Assembly (NCBI GenBank): GCA_032164295.1
Contig: JAJHTX010000002.1
Coordinates: 3,038,001-3,102,000 of the forward strand
From: Inonotus obliquus
Taxonomy: Eukaryota; Basidiomycota; Agaricomycetes; Hymenochaetales; Hymenochaetaceae
DNA length: 64,000 bases
Direction of reading: 5' to 3'
Below are positions 12,182 to 23,900 of the stretch, one piece after another. Position 1 is the first letter of the stretch. Each line of letters opens with the position of its first letter. Below the pieces are notes generated by a model, which had not been told where the DNA came from, made no database searches, and worked only from the letters and a program-made list of their open reading frames with translations. The translations under genes and the position numbers were made by a program.

Positions 12182-12980
12182 ATGCAAGCACCCAAAGGCC
12201 GGCATTTTACAAGAGTCTGAACACTTTGCGAAAGTAATGCAAAGTCCGCACTCTCTCGCAGACCGTGGCACATTCATCCATTCTCTCTCTGGAGTTTCTA
12301 GTCCGAGACTCCGAGTCGCCAACGTCAATTGCGTTTGGTATTTTCTAGTACTGCTACTATCGGGTTTCGCACCAATGGTTCTCGATTGTCGTCGAGCATA
12401 TGGAGTTCGAAAGGACTGTGAGTATGTGGTGTGCTGGCTAGTCTAGGTCTTGGTTTTGCTGCTTTTCAGTACCGGGGTGTTGTGTTATGCTAACGTGAGA
12501 TTCATCTCTCTTTCATTCCCTCTCCAGCTCATCACCATTCCGACCTAATGATGACGCCCTCCCCCCAGCTCCATGTTCTTCAGTTAACGTTTGTAAACTC
12601 GGATTTGGTACCGTAGCTGGCATTTGTGCCGGTGTGTTCATCAAGAAGGGCGCAAAAGCCATTGCTTTTGTTTTGGGTGGGGTGTTTATCGTGCTTCTTT
12701 CTTTCAAACGAATCTGGACTGGAGCAACTAATTCGTTGATACTGTTTCTTGTGTAGCGCCTAGTCTCCACAGATACTAGTCGTGTCAACTGGTCTTGCTA
12801 GCAGTCAAGTTTCCAAGACGCGTTTTATTCGAGCTTGGCAGATGCAACATGGAAAGAAGTCCGCCGCCCACCAACTGTGTATTCTCTTCTGTACTGGTTG
12901 GTTAATCTCTTACTAGTGCTGACACACAACCGCGCTCGGCGTTCACAATATTGCTCTGGCGCTAGCTTTGAGACACGCCA
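12182..12980 (+). pseudogene. FUN14 gene pseudogene, copy 2
   Basis: A full-length but broken copy of the FUN14 gene at 14312-15218. The ATG at 12182 is followed by MQAPKGRHFTRV and a stop, so exon 1 is frameshifted. The central exon is strikingly preserved (GFGTVAGICAGVFIKKGAKA, near 12600-12665), which suggests recent loss. The third-exon equivalent carries an in-frame TAG where the intact gene has WSRAES, and the end is frameshifted relative to TADFPPRATFIAG. The offset to the intact gene is about 2.2 kb. Not expected to make a protein. Confidence 0.8.
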
Positions 12981-13596
12981 GTGGTCGCCTGTGCTGCGGA
13001 AGATGTCGTTTCGGTTCTATTCACCTCGCCACTGTTTGTCCACAGCCTTCCATATGCACATCTGAATGTTCCGACCCGCATGTCAAGTTGGCTTTCATGG
13101 TATTGCTGGCTGCTATGTTAAAGCAGGCTTGATCTGACTTCATGTTATCCAGCTCGATGCCATTTACTCATAGATATTGCTTTTATATGCCTCCTCGTAG
13201 ATGCTGGTGACATTCGCATTCACATACTAGCGTCTCACTGCTGGTCATATAGGTGAGTGAGGTGAACTGGGTACACACACTGCAGCTTGCTGTAAATTTT
13301 ACTCAGAGAGTCTCTCAGACAACTGTCGCTCGTACAGATTAGATGATGGGTCGAGACACTACTGCCTTGTCGTACACTAGAGGAGGGGCAAACCAGTTGT
13401 GCACTGCGCATTGTACGTGCGAGAGCAACCAAGGCGACACGCAAAGTTGTACGTATTCTGGAGCACTTGAAATGTTCACACAATTTCGAACTCCCTCACA
13501 GTGATAGAGTCATTTTCATGCATTAGCATTTGTTAGCATATCAAGTTCTACGGGTACAGGTACTTCTACGCTCTATGTTTGCCGCTGGTACCTTTC
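12981..13596. repeat. Duplicated spacer, copy 2
   Basis: Counterpart of 10801-11464, diverged by substitutions and short indels, with the same order of shared runs up to CAGTGATAGAGTCATTTTCATGCAT near 13500-13525. No gene seen. Confidence 0.65.
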
Positions 13597-14076
13597 CTAA
13601 AATAATGCATGATAAATATTGTTCAATGTAGTTAGCTCATATACACACGTCTTCGGGTTAAGCAAAGCATCAGCTTTTTTGCGAAGTCTGTCTGCATTAC
13701 GATTTTTCTCGTTCTCAGGAACAATCTCTTTAGTAGCGTAAGTTAGCTCTGTTGCATGAGCAGGGGTTGATGATAATTTCGACTTGTTTTCTGTTGCAGG
13801 AGCAGGCATTAATATTGATGATGACTTCGACTTGTTTTCAGCTTCAACTTTAATTTTCTTGATGTCACCGATCCGTTTGAATTTCCCAGGTGATTGTGAT
13901 TTACCAATTGTTTTGAGGCGTTACATGAGCACGCTAGCCGCATCCGGATCCTTTTCCTTGAGCCCCTCAATGGCAGAAAGAGCCTTCCCATACTCTTCGT
14001 CGAAGTATTCCCATGTCGATAAAGATATGCGAGATGAGCTAGAATCATATGTCTCGTTATCATCTTCTGAACCCAT
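13597..14076 (-). pseudogene. Small hypothetical protein of the duplicated unit, broken copy
   Basis: Paralogue of the gene at 11465-11929. From MGSEDDNETYD at 14076 the frame runs to a TAA at 13921-13923, directly after DAASVLM. It then continues in the same frame, without any other stop, to the natural end at 13597 (ending VYELTTLNNIYHALF, which matches FDEYVRSANFVEQYL of the intact copy). A single in-frame stop thus breaks a reading frame of about 160 codons. The stop could be removed by an unrecognised intron, since it starts with GTAA, but no convincing acceptor restores the alignment. The middle is a lysine-rich insert absent from the intact copy. Confidence 0.6.
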
Positions 14077-14244
14077 AAGGGAGAATACAAAATATGTCTG
14101 GCTGTATAACCGAGCTGAAGTAATAAGCGGGAAATGTAAGTGTTGAGAGGATAATATTTGCTGTATCAATGCTCAGCAATTCATAGCCGATTCTTTGCAC
14201 ATTGCGGTGGTCAAAGACAAAGTATTCAGTCCAAACTAAGGAAT

Positions 14245-14282
14245 CGTCGATCTACGAAAACTAACGTCATGAGTGATCGACG
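14245..14282. promoter_or_regulatory. Conserved inverted repeat, second copy
   Basis: CGTCGATC at 14245-14252 and GATCGACG at 14275-14282 flank AACGTCATGA, as in the copy at 12106-12144. It lies 30 bases upstream of the FUN14 start codon at 14312, so it may overlap the core promoter or the leader. Confidence 0.45.
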
Positions 14283-14311
14283 TCCATCGAGTCTCTCACC
14301 ACATAACCACC

Positions 14312-15218
14312 ATGCAAGCATTCACTCAAAGGCTGGCATTTCTTAATAGCCTGAATACTTTTCAAAAACGATGCACACAAAGCAACGTCCGTAAATTCTC
14401 GCAGACCGTGACACGTTCATCAGTTCTCAATAACCACTCTGGAGTTTCTGTCCCGAATCTGCAACATCAAGTGCGTCTGGTGTCTTCTCATACTACTACC
14501 TTCGGGCCTCGCGCCAATGGTTCTCGATTGAGGTCGAGTATCGGGACTTCGAAGGGATTGGGAGTAGGTGGTGTGTTAGCAGGTTTGGGTCTTGGTTTTG
14601 CTGCATTTCAGTACCAGAGACCCGCTGTATTATGTGAACGTAAGATCATCTCTCTTTCATTTACTCTCCAGCTCATCAACATTATTTATCATCCTTTCAA
14701 TCGAACTAAAGCACCTCGAACAACAGCGAGTCCAGCAAACACACCTCCACGCTCGGACCCGACACCAACACCGTTACGAGTTGATGATGACGCCCCTCCA
14801 CCTCCGCGTTCTTCAGTTAACGTTTATGAGCTAGGATTTGGTACCGTAGCAGGCATTTGTGCAGGTGTGTTCATTAAGAAAGGCGCAAAAGCCATTGCTT
14901 TTGTTTTGGGTGGAGTGTTTGTTTTGCTTCAGGTCTGTAAATCGGATATACTCACGAAACTCGGCTGGAATAACTCATTCGTTGTTTCTTGGATAGTATC
15001 TCGGTTCCGTACGGCTAGTTCGCGTCAACTGGTCTCGCGCGGAGTCAGGTTTCCAAGATGTGTTCTATTCGAACTCAACGGATGCAAAGGGGAAGGAAGT
15101 CCGCCAGGCACCAACAGTCTATTCTCTTTTTCGCTGGTTAATTGACTTCCTAACTGCCGACTTCCCGCCTCGTGCTACATTCATTGCTGGTATGGCCCTA
15201 GGCTTGAGACTTGGGTAA
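14312..15218 (+). CDS. FUN14-domain mitochondrial membrane protein (intact copy)
   Basis: Homologue of FUNDC1-type proteins, which sit in the outer mitochondrial membrane; animal members are mitophagy receptors. Three exons: 14312-14639, 14712-14932 and 14997-15218. The N-terminus (MQAFTQRLAFLNSLNTFQKR) is basic and Ser/Thr-rich without acidic residues, so it looks like a mitochondrial targeting sequence. A first glycine-rich helix (GVGGVLAGLGLGFAAFQY) precedes a Pro-rich linker. The FUN14 domain follows: YELGFGTVAGICAGVFIKKG, AIAFVLGGVFVLLQYLGS, VNWSR, and the closing TADFPPRATFIAGMALGLRL. The intron at 14933-14996 must be removed to reach YLGSVRLV. The two upstream relics are its tandem duplicates. 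I see no obvious LIR motif (W/F/Y-x-x-L) in the N-terminus, so a mitophagy role is not shown. Confidence 0.9.
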
Positions 15219-15464
15219 TGCAGAGACTCGTGTCGGAAATGTAAGGCATGAGAAGTTGAGAATGCAATAGTGGTATAGTGTACAATTGACAACGGACGAA
15301 TAAAAGATGCATGTGTAATGACATACATTATTCTGCATACTACATGGGATAACTGCGTTGTATCACGCGCGATAATGACATTCCATGCGATAGCACCTCC
15401 CATACGAATACTCGTTTCTGGATAACATTTTGACGGACCTCCGGAATGAGCGTTGCAAAGACGA

Positions 15465-16730
15465 TCAGAGTTTGCTTGCATTAGCGACAGTAAGGGTCTG
15501 TCCTGCCGCTTTGGCACGCTTGCGGAGCATCTGAGTGGACTTGTTACCACGGATGCCTCCACCCCAGTGACGTCTGGTTTCTTCATACTTGTCATTGCTA
15601 TGAGTCGATCAAGAATTAGTTGTATGAACCAAAGTTAAACAAACAACTTGAAAATACTAACAAGTTAGCTTTGGCGGCAGAGATGAGGGTGCTCAGCTCC
15701 TTTTGGTCTTCGGAACGTACGTCCTGAACGGTCAAAACGGCGGCAGTCTTCTTGTGTACGACGGTGCCGAGGCGGGCCTTGTTCTTAACAATGACGTACG
15801 GGACTTCCATCTTACGGCACAACGCGGGGAGGAAGACAACCAATTCGATAGGATCAACGTCATCGGCGATAACAACGAGAGATGCCTTCTTCGACTCAAT
15901 AAGCGCAACAGAGTGGTTTAGTCCGAACTTGACGAAATTCGGCTTCTTGGCGGGATCTTGTTGCTTGCCTTCCGCGGCAGCTGAAGCAGCAGCAAGGAGA
16001 CGGGCTTTCTTCTCTTGCTTCGTCTCCGGGCGGTACTTGTTCAGAAGCTTGAAGAGCTGCGTTGCGGTGTTCTTATCGAGCGTGTGTGTAAACTGGGCAA
16101 TAGCGGGAGGGACCTTGAGGCGTTGGTTGAGGATGACCTTCTGGCGCTGGAGGCGAACGTATTCAGGCCATTTGACGAATCGCGTCAAATCCCTCTTTGG
16201 TTGAATGTCTTGCCCTATTGATGAACCCTTTCTTTTTAGCATATGAACTATATAAAGACACATCAGAAATGTAACTTACCGATACCAAAGTTCTTCGGGT
16301 GAGCCTCAAAGAGTGGGTTTTTCTGCGTCTTCTGCGCCTTGGACGCACCAAAGGGCGCGGGAGCGGGCTTCTTTCCGGTCTTACTCTTCGGCGGCTGGTC
16401 ATTGAGACAAGTACAGTCAGCGTCGTGTCCATCATACTTGATACACCACGACGAGACGACTCGGAGCTCTAGTGCTCTCACCAAGATGGTGTGAGCCCAG
16501 CATTACGCACGTCATTAGCCTACACTGTGGCAAAGGCTTCAGTGCAGAGATGTGTGTATACATATTCAAGGATATGGAAACTGGACGAGAAAAAGTAAGC
16601 GCTGGCAACCATCGACATCCAGATGAAGGACTTACCATCCATCCATTTACCACCACAGCACACACATCTCGCTGGTTCTGTGGAGCTCCAAGTCGTCCCG
16701 AGTGTCCATCTCGATGATGAAACTCACCAT
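15465..16730 (-). CDS. RPL8: 60S ribosomal protein eL8 (L7Ae family)
   Basis: Ribosomal protein eL8 (yeast Rpl8, human RPL7A), which binds 25S rRNA and is needed early in large-subunit assembly. Exons: 16730-16728 (only the ATG), 16394-16280, 16214-15662 and 15597-15465. The start codon stands alone before a GTGAGT donor, a common layout in fungal ribosomal protein genes, and the 333-base first intron ends at CAG before [16 protein letters not shown]. The L7Ae fold is clear: [59 protein letters not shown]. The last exon gives [20 protein letters not shown] and ends in TGA at 15465-15467. Length of about 260 residues is normal. Expected to be highly expressed. Confidence 0.95.
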
Positions 16731-16905
16731 TTTGTACGTTGACGGCGACGGACGTGTGTCTTGAGGTGGTCAGTGTGAGCAGACTCCAAATCAAGGAAAA
16801 ATCGAGGAATTCTATTCAAAGCGGTCACGTGTGATAGATTCGAAATTTTGGATCATATTATAAAGTAAAAGTAACAAGTCTCTCGTTACGCTATAACCGC
16901 ACAAA

Positions 16906-19329
16906 ATGGGTCGCCGTGCAAGGAATAAGCAACCACCACCTGCGCCGCTCACTGACAAGGATGCCGCCAGTCGGGGGCGACCCTCATCAAAGAAGCTTGG
17001 AAAGCGAAAGCAAAGTCTGGAGCCAGAAAACAGACCTGCAAAAAAGGTCAAAGCAAAGGGATCCTCGAAGGTCTCTACAAAATCTAAGGTTGGCAAAGAA
17101 AAACCGAAGCTAAAAGGAAGAAGTAAGCGGAAGGACGAGGAGGAAGATGAGGCGAGTGGCTGGGAAGATATAGAGGACGAGGAAGAATCGAAGGCAGAAC
17201 AGAAGTGTGTATATTATGGGCTCTGTCTTGTATCGACTCTGACTATCTCCCAGAGCTTTGTTTGACGATAATGAAGGCGAACAAGTAGGATTTGTTGGTG
17301 AACTGGATGACCTCATTGGAGAAGAGGAGGATGAGTAAGTTGCCTACGTCTGAGATAGTTGATTCTACGCTGAAGCTAGTTACTACCTTCCAGCTTCTCA
17401 ATATCGGTGAGCTTATAATCTACTGCATGAAGCGGATTCAGCTCACATATGCTGCCTGAAATAGAAAAAAGGTGTGCAAGAGCTCGACCTCGGGTCTTCA
17501 TCCGAAGAAGACGAGAAGCATGCTGGAACCATCAAGTCCTCCAAGAAAGCACCGAACGAGTCGTCTGAGGAGTCAGGCTCTGATGAAGACTCAGACGACC
17601 AACGCATAACTGCAGCAAATCTCGAAGCCCGAACCCGCGCGCTCGATGAGCAAGCTGAAAGGGATGCCGAGCTTGACGCTGAAGAGCTCCGACAAGCGGC
17701 TCTCGTAACGGGATCGGACAGTGAATTCGATGAGATGGATGACGGAAATGACGATGATGTAATGGGTCAAGGTGAAGGTGAAGAGTTTGTACTGCCAACT
17801 GCAGAAGAACGCGAAGAGGAGCGCAGGACAGGTGCACAGGATTTGGGAATTGTTCAGCGTCGGATGCGACATTGCTCTCGCGTGCTTTCTAATTTCAAGA
17901 AGCTTGGAGCAAAAGATAGGTATGTGATACAGCCGGAAACCGGAAAAGCAGCTAACTCATCCTTGTCAAAGGTCACGATCGGAATATGTCGAGCAATTAC
18001 TAGCGGATATTGCAAGCTACTATGGGTACAATGATTTCTTGGCAGAAAAACTCTTCCAGCTCTTCCCGGTCTTAGAGGTAATGCGATTCAAGAATATGCT
18101 CTAAACAGTCGCTAATTCTCTACAGTCGATTGAGTTCTTTGAGTCAAACGAGCTTCCCCGGCCAGTAACAATCCGTACCAACACACTTCGAACGAGACGA
18201 AAAGATCTTGCACAAGCCCTCATTGCTCGCGGAGTCTCGCTCGAGCCTGTAGGGAAATGGTCTCCCGTTGGTCTCCAAGTCTTCGAATCTTCAGTTCCTA
18301 TAGGTGCAACCCCAGAATACCTCGCCGGTCACTACATGCTCCAAGCCGCATCATCCTTCCTCCCCGTGATGGCTCTCGACCCGCAGCCTAACGAGCGAGT
18401 ACTAGACATGGCATCCGCACCCGGTGGCAAATCGACATACATCTCCGCCTTGATGCGGAACACTGGCGTTGTCTTTGCGAATGACTCGAATAAGTCGAGA
18501 ACAAAGAGTTTAACGGCAAACGTCCATCGTCTTGGATGTAAGAATGTTGTTGTGTGCAATTATGATGGGCGTGAATTCCCGAAGGTCATCGGAGGTTTTG
18601 ATCGAGTGTTGCTCGATGCTCCGTGCAGTGGTACTGGAGTTATCAGTAAGGACGCAAGCGTCAAAGTCAACAAGGTATATCTTCGCACTCTCCCTTGCCA
18701 ACCAATGTAATTTACTTTTCTTAACGCCCCTTCGTAGACCGCACGAGATTTTGCCCTATTATCCCACCTCCAAAAGCAACTCATCCTCTGTGCCATCGAC
18801 AGCGTCTCCGCGGCCTCTTCCACCTCACCCGGAATAGTCGTCTACTCAACATGTTCCGTCACCGTAGATGAAAACGAAGCTGTAGTAGACTATGCACTAC
18901 GTAAACGGTCGCATGTCCAATTATTGGATACTGGCATCCCCTTTGGTCGGGAAGGCCTTGCCAGTTTCCGCGGCAAGACTTTCGATCCGAGCGTGAAGCT
19001 AACCCGACGCTTTTATCCGCACGTACACAACATGGATGGTTTCTTTGTTGCAAAATTCAAAGTCGGCCGACCACAGAAGGGTCCAAAGAGAGATGTAGAG
19101 CAGAGCGAAGGGGGAAAGAACGTGGCGGTCGATGTTAATATGGACGTAGATGACGTGAAGTTTGACGATGAGGAAGATAGGCCGTATCTTGAAGGTTTGT
19201 TTGCTTTCTATTGACTAATATCTTGCTTTTGACGGTATTCTTGTTTCAGAGAACAAAAGGAGACAGATGAAGGCAAGAGGTTTGCGTGTCCCTCCACGGA
19301 CCGTACCAGCAGTGAAATCCGCAGCCTGA
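16906..19329 (+). CDS. NOP2: 25S rRNA (cytosine-C5)-methyltransferase NOP2/NSUN1
   Basis: Nucleolar RNA m5C methyltransferase needed for 60S subunit assembly. The start at 16906 opens a lysine-rich nucleolar-targeting region, then acidic blocks ([20 protein letters not shown]). Splicing includes a 13-base microexon around 17394-17406 (encoding FSIS) before [16 protein letters not shown]. The folded part starts with [20 protein letters not shown], then [18 protein letters not shown]. The AdoMet site DMASAPGGK is near 18408-18432, followed by the DAPCSGTG motif with its Cys and the catalytic Cys in [35 protein letters not shown] follows. The last exon is short and basic and ends in TGA at 19327-19329. 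Both active-site cysteines of the RsmB/NSUN family are present, so it should be active. Confidence 0.95.
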
Positions 19330-19650
19330 GATCTTACACTTTTCCTTGTCTATACTTGCCTGGGATTTGCAGAGATAGAGTCACGATTTCATGAGAATCA
19401 AATACTCGTCCAAACTGGGTATCCGTTACGCAAATCCAAGGTAGGTAAATATATAAGTACATGTATACGTCCGCAATCGATCATCATTAATTGGGATGCT
19501 CTTTCGTGAGGTCATCGTGGAGCCAATTAGTAAAGGGTATTTAAATTTCCGGGTCCATTAGGTAAAATTCAGTACTTAGTACGCCGCATGTTTTCTGTAG
19601 GATAATAGGGATTAATCGATTCCTTTGTGATATGAACGAACAGCAAATGC
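19330..19650. other. Spacer between convergent genes, nothing recognised
   Basis: 3' flanks of NOP2 (+) and of the small PalI-like gene (-). AT-richer than the coding DNA; no open frame of note. Confidence 0.5.
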
Positions 19651-20605
19651 TTACTTGTGCCTGCGCATACTACTGCAAGCTCCGATGAAAGATATCCAGA
19701 GCAGCACGGCCGCAGCGAGAGTCATCCATGTCTGTAGATTGAGATGGTTAGTCACGAACAGTATAGAACAAGAAGAGGGAAGTGCATGATAAAAACGTAC
19801 GCCGTGGCCCCAATCTGCGGTGACTTCGCCATCAAACCTATCATTCAGCTTATTCCGTACAACCGCCACAAAAATGACATCGACCAAGAAGATAAGCGTT
19901 GTCAGCAACGCTGCAAGGATTGCTACAACAAGCGTGCCGACCGCCCAGCCACGGCTCCCGTTTCCTATGCGTGGTTTCCGACTCGACTGCATGACCAACG
20001 CGAGTACAAACGCAATGAAAGTCAGAGCGCATGCTACATCGTGTTTGGGTGAGTCAATGGTCTTCTATTAATAGGACCTGAGATTCCGTCATACCTATAG
20101 GATGAATGACGAGTACAGTGGTGAGACTCCGAGCGACGTCGTCAGAAATCTCCCCGATGCCGGATACTTGGCTGTAAGTAGAAGGCGAGGTCAAGACATA
20201 CTGTGCTTTGACAAAAGGAAAGACCACGACGGACAGAGCGTTCTGGACATTCTCGTCAAAAGTAAATCCCAAATGAGGGTCCGAGCACTGAGCTGCGCTA
20301 TCAAAATTTTGACCAGCAACCCTGCGTCGAGATTGAACCGTAAGAAATCAGGAATAGTCAAAAATTATGCAGCAGACTCACTCAACATTGATAGGACTAG
20401 TGCAATAACCCCATATACCAAACTTGACACTGCCCGTAGCCTCAACACTTGCTACGCTAATTCCACGACTGACGGACGCCGACAGCCGTAGGAGGTCGAT
20501 TGACTTTATGATTGGGACGGAGAGAGAAACGAGTAGGAGAAGCAAGAACGCTATGAAGAGTAGGGGCGGGGTGAGAGCGGACAGCGCGTACATGATTGCA
20601 GACAA
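19651..20605 (-). CDS. SUR7/PalI (Rim9)-type four-helix membrane protein, short form
   Basis: Claudin-like fungal membrane protein of the SUR7/PalI family. Rim9/PalI members sense or relay external pH at the plasma membrane; SUR7 members organise eisosome patches. Start at 20605: a long first helix (LLFIAFLLLLLVSLSVPII), then the signature VKFGIWGYC followed by a further Cys and HLGFTFDEN in the extracellular loop. Removing the 59-base intron that ends at a TAG before CATGCGC restores IHPIACALTFIAFVLALV, which is helix 2. Helix 3 is WAVGTLVVAILAALLTTLIF and helix 4 is TWMTLAAAVLLWISFIGAC. The protein stops right after helix 4 (SSMRRHK), so it has almost no cytoplasmic tail. It shares intron positions with the giant paralogue just upstream (20978-31919), which suggests tandem duplication. 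Confidence 0.85.
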
Positions 20606-20977
20606 GGAGGAGAGGAGACAAACAGGTGGCGAGGAACAATAACGTTGAGTATTAGTACTCTGCCGTGGGGCCCAAGCAGTGGGACAACACTAGTGCTCGG
20701 CCCCACCCTCATTTAGAGAAAAGCGTGGTCAATGCCAGGCACATCTTCGCCTCGCCACAATAATATTGCTTTCGTACGTCCACAACAGACTTTCTTGCAA
20801 CACAAGCCAAACGCATACTCGAGGTAATTGTGGAAGTAGAACAAAGAAAACAAGGATTGGATTCGCCATATTCGATAAGATATCCAATCACAACAAAATA
20901 GTTGCAAACAAGTCTAAATATTATTGAATTCGACAATCAAAATGCAAAAAATAAAATAAAATAAGAATAGCACGTCA
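20606..20977. other. Spacer between the two PalI-like genes
   Basis: Promoter side of the short gene and 3' side of the giant gene, both on the minus strand. AT-rich toward 20930-20960. Nothing else seen. Confidence 0.5.
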
Positions 20978-23900
20978 TTAATAAATGTAGGCACCACAAT
21001 TTTCACAGATTCTTCTTATATGTTCACCTCGGAAGTAGTCGTCCTTCCCACCATCTTCAGACCTGCTTAATGGTTCGTGTAATCCTAATATCCCCGCCGA
21101 AATACCATCATCCTCACTACTGCAGATATGGTCTGTCATAAGGTTTCGTAAGTGGATCATGGAAATTCGACAAAGTTTTAAAACATACCTGAGACGCTTT
21201 CTAGCGAGGAGGCAGTATTGTCGTCTGCCATTCTCGGGCCGTATTCTTCAGAACTGACGCTTTCCTTGCCGTAGGGATCTCGGCCTAAGATCGAGTCTAC
21301 CGAATCTTGGTTTGTTTTATGCTGGGTCCATCCTGCATCAGGGTCTGCACCATCGTAGTAACCACTAGGTAACGAGTTGCTTGTGTTGTCCTCGCTCAGT
21401 ATCACGCCAGAGTGAGCGGGTTTAGGATAGATGGTGCTTTCCATTGGTCTTGATAAAGCGTCAAAATCATCCCCGCGAGTATCATAAGGCTCTGCTCCAA
21501 TGGCACCTTGCTCATTGGTATAAGGATCCAAGGAAGACTGCCGACTGGGAGAGTACTGCTGGCCAGTTCCTCTTCCATAGAAGGGTGCTGCATCAGAATT
21601 AGAGAGTCCAGTGTACTCATCGTAATCTCCAGAAGACAATGCTCCTGGCGCCGGCATTGGGGCGACCCTACCAGAGCCAGTGTTATACCTCTCTTGATTG
21701 AACGGCGATTCAGAGATGTAACTCCCTTGGCTACTATAGCCGTCCGACGGATAAGCACCGGGATTCGTGATAGGCACACCGTTATAGTCATCATCCGTTG
21801 AGATGTATCGTGAACCTTGATCGGGCGCATAGCGTTCCGATGCTTGCGTCGCACCAACACCTGCCCCCGGATAACCGGGAGAGGTAAGTGTCGACGTCAT
21901 GCCGTCATCGTCGTACGACCCTGGACTATGTCCAGTTCCGGTTACTTGACGACCGTCATAAGATGAGCGTGGTGAATAAGGAGTATTGTATGTATGTTGT
22001 CGGTCCCCTAATGGATCGTAGCTCGAGCTTCGACCAGAAAAGATATCTTGGGGACCTGGTTCACTGAATCGCATCCTATCAGTGTTGTATCCCGGACTTT
22101 GAACTTGGCTCTGTTCAGGGGTATAGCGTTCCGAATCTCCCGTGCTCATTTCAGGCGAGTAAGGACGTGAGAGACCTCCACCGTACCCAGTATTCGGTTG
22201 AGAGGTAAACCTTTCTCCTGCGGGGACTCCATCCCTGCCAGACATCCCATAGGGGCTCGTTCCAGGACTGTAGTTCCCTGGAGAAGATAAAACCGGGTCT
22301 GCACCACCGCTTGACGTGAAGGAACCAGGAGTAACGGATGAGTTTGTGGGATGCGACTGCATCCTGTTGCCCCCAGAGTTGTACTGCGACCTTCGTCCAG
22401 GAATGTAGCTTTCCGGGACTGGAGACGGAACACTTCTTTGTGAATAGCCAGGGGAGGAAAGTGCTAGATCATTATCGAGCATCTTGGAACCGTATGGACT
22501 GGATGATGACCTTGGGACGGAGGGATATCCTGCGCCCATTGCTGCCACCCGTGCCGGACCACCATCAGTCCGTTGAGACTGGCGCGGTGAATAAGGAGGA
22601 TTTCCAGGGCCATTGCTGACGGGCGATCCCGACACACTACTCTCGCCATCGATAGAGTTGTACCGTGTCCTTCGTTCAGGGGAGTCACGCACTGACGGTC
22701 GCATTGCTGAAACACCCGCCCCTGGATAACCAGGTGAGGCAAGTGTCGACGTGATGTCCTCATCATCATACGACCTGGGATTAAGTGTGGAGGTGTATGG
22801 TGCCCCCATTCCCATCCCAGTTGCTTGGTGGCCGTCTGATACTGAATTAGGAGGACTGTTGGCATATCGCTGGTTCCCGGATGGCGAATAACTCGAACTT
22901 CGGCTGGAAAAGACATCTTGGGGATCCGATTCACTGAGTCGCATCCGATCTTTCTTGTATCCAGGACTTTGTTCAGGAGCATAGCGTTCCGAATCCCCCG
23001 TGCTCATTTCAGACGAGTAAGGACGCGATAGACCTCCGCCGTACCCAGTATTCGGTTGAGAGGTAAACCTTTCTCCTGCAGGGTTTTCATCCCTGCCAGA
23101 CATCCCATGAGGACTCGTTCCAGAACTGTAGCTCCCTGGAGGAGATAAAACCGGGTCCGCACCGCCGCTTGACGTGAAGGAACCAGGAGTGATGGGCGAG
23201 TTAATGGGAGGCGGCTGCATCCCCTTACCCTCAGAATCGTTCTCCGAACTTCCTCCAGGAATGTAGTTTCTCGGAGTTGGAGACGCGACACTTCCTCGTG
23301 AATAGCCAGGGGAGGAAAGTGCTACATCGTTATCGAGCATCCTGGAACCGTATGGACTGGATGATGACCTTGAAACGGGAGCGTGTGGTCCCATCGCCGC
23401 TGCTGATACTGGTCGATTATCCACGAAGGGTTGAGACTGGTGCGGTGAATAAGGACCGCTGCTGGTGTACTTCCCGGACAGGTCAGATGCAGGTGTCATC
23501 CTGTCTTCGTCACCGTACCCCCGGTCTCCAGGGCCACTGCCGACGGACGATCTTAACACACTGCCATCGCCATTGATAGAGCTGTACCGTGTCCTTCGAT
23601 CAGGGGAGTCAAGTCCCGACGCTCGCATTTCTGCAACACCCGTCCCTGGATAACCAGGGGAGGCAAGTGTTGACGCCATGCCGCCATCGTCGTACGACCC
23701 GGGACTATGTACCATTCCAACTCCGCGCTCCGACGAGTCGGATGCTGGCGTTATCCCGTTTTCATCACCATATAGTGAGCCTAATGTTCCTCTGTCTCCA
23801 GGGCCATTTCCAGGGCCATTGCTGATGGGCGATCTTAGCATACTACCCTCGCCATTGATAGAGCTGTACCGTGTCTTTCGTTCCGGGAAGTCAAGTCCCG

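Noticed and set aside
16395..16440. ATGATGG...CTGA in the eL8 first intron as a possible C/D snoRNA
   Set aside because: The boxes are only about a dozen bases apart, too close for a C/D guide, and no terminal stem is visible.
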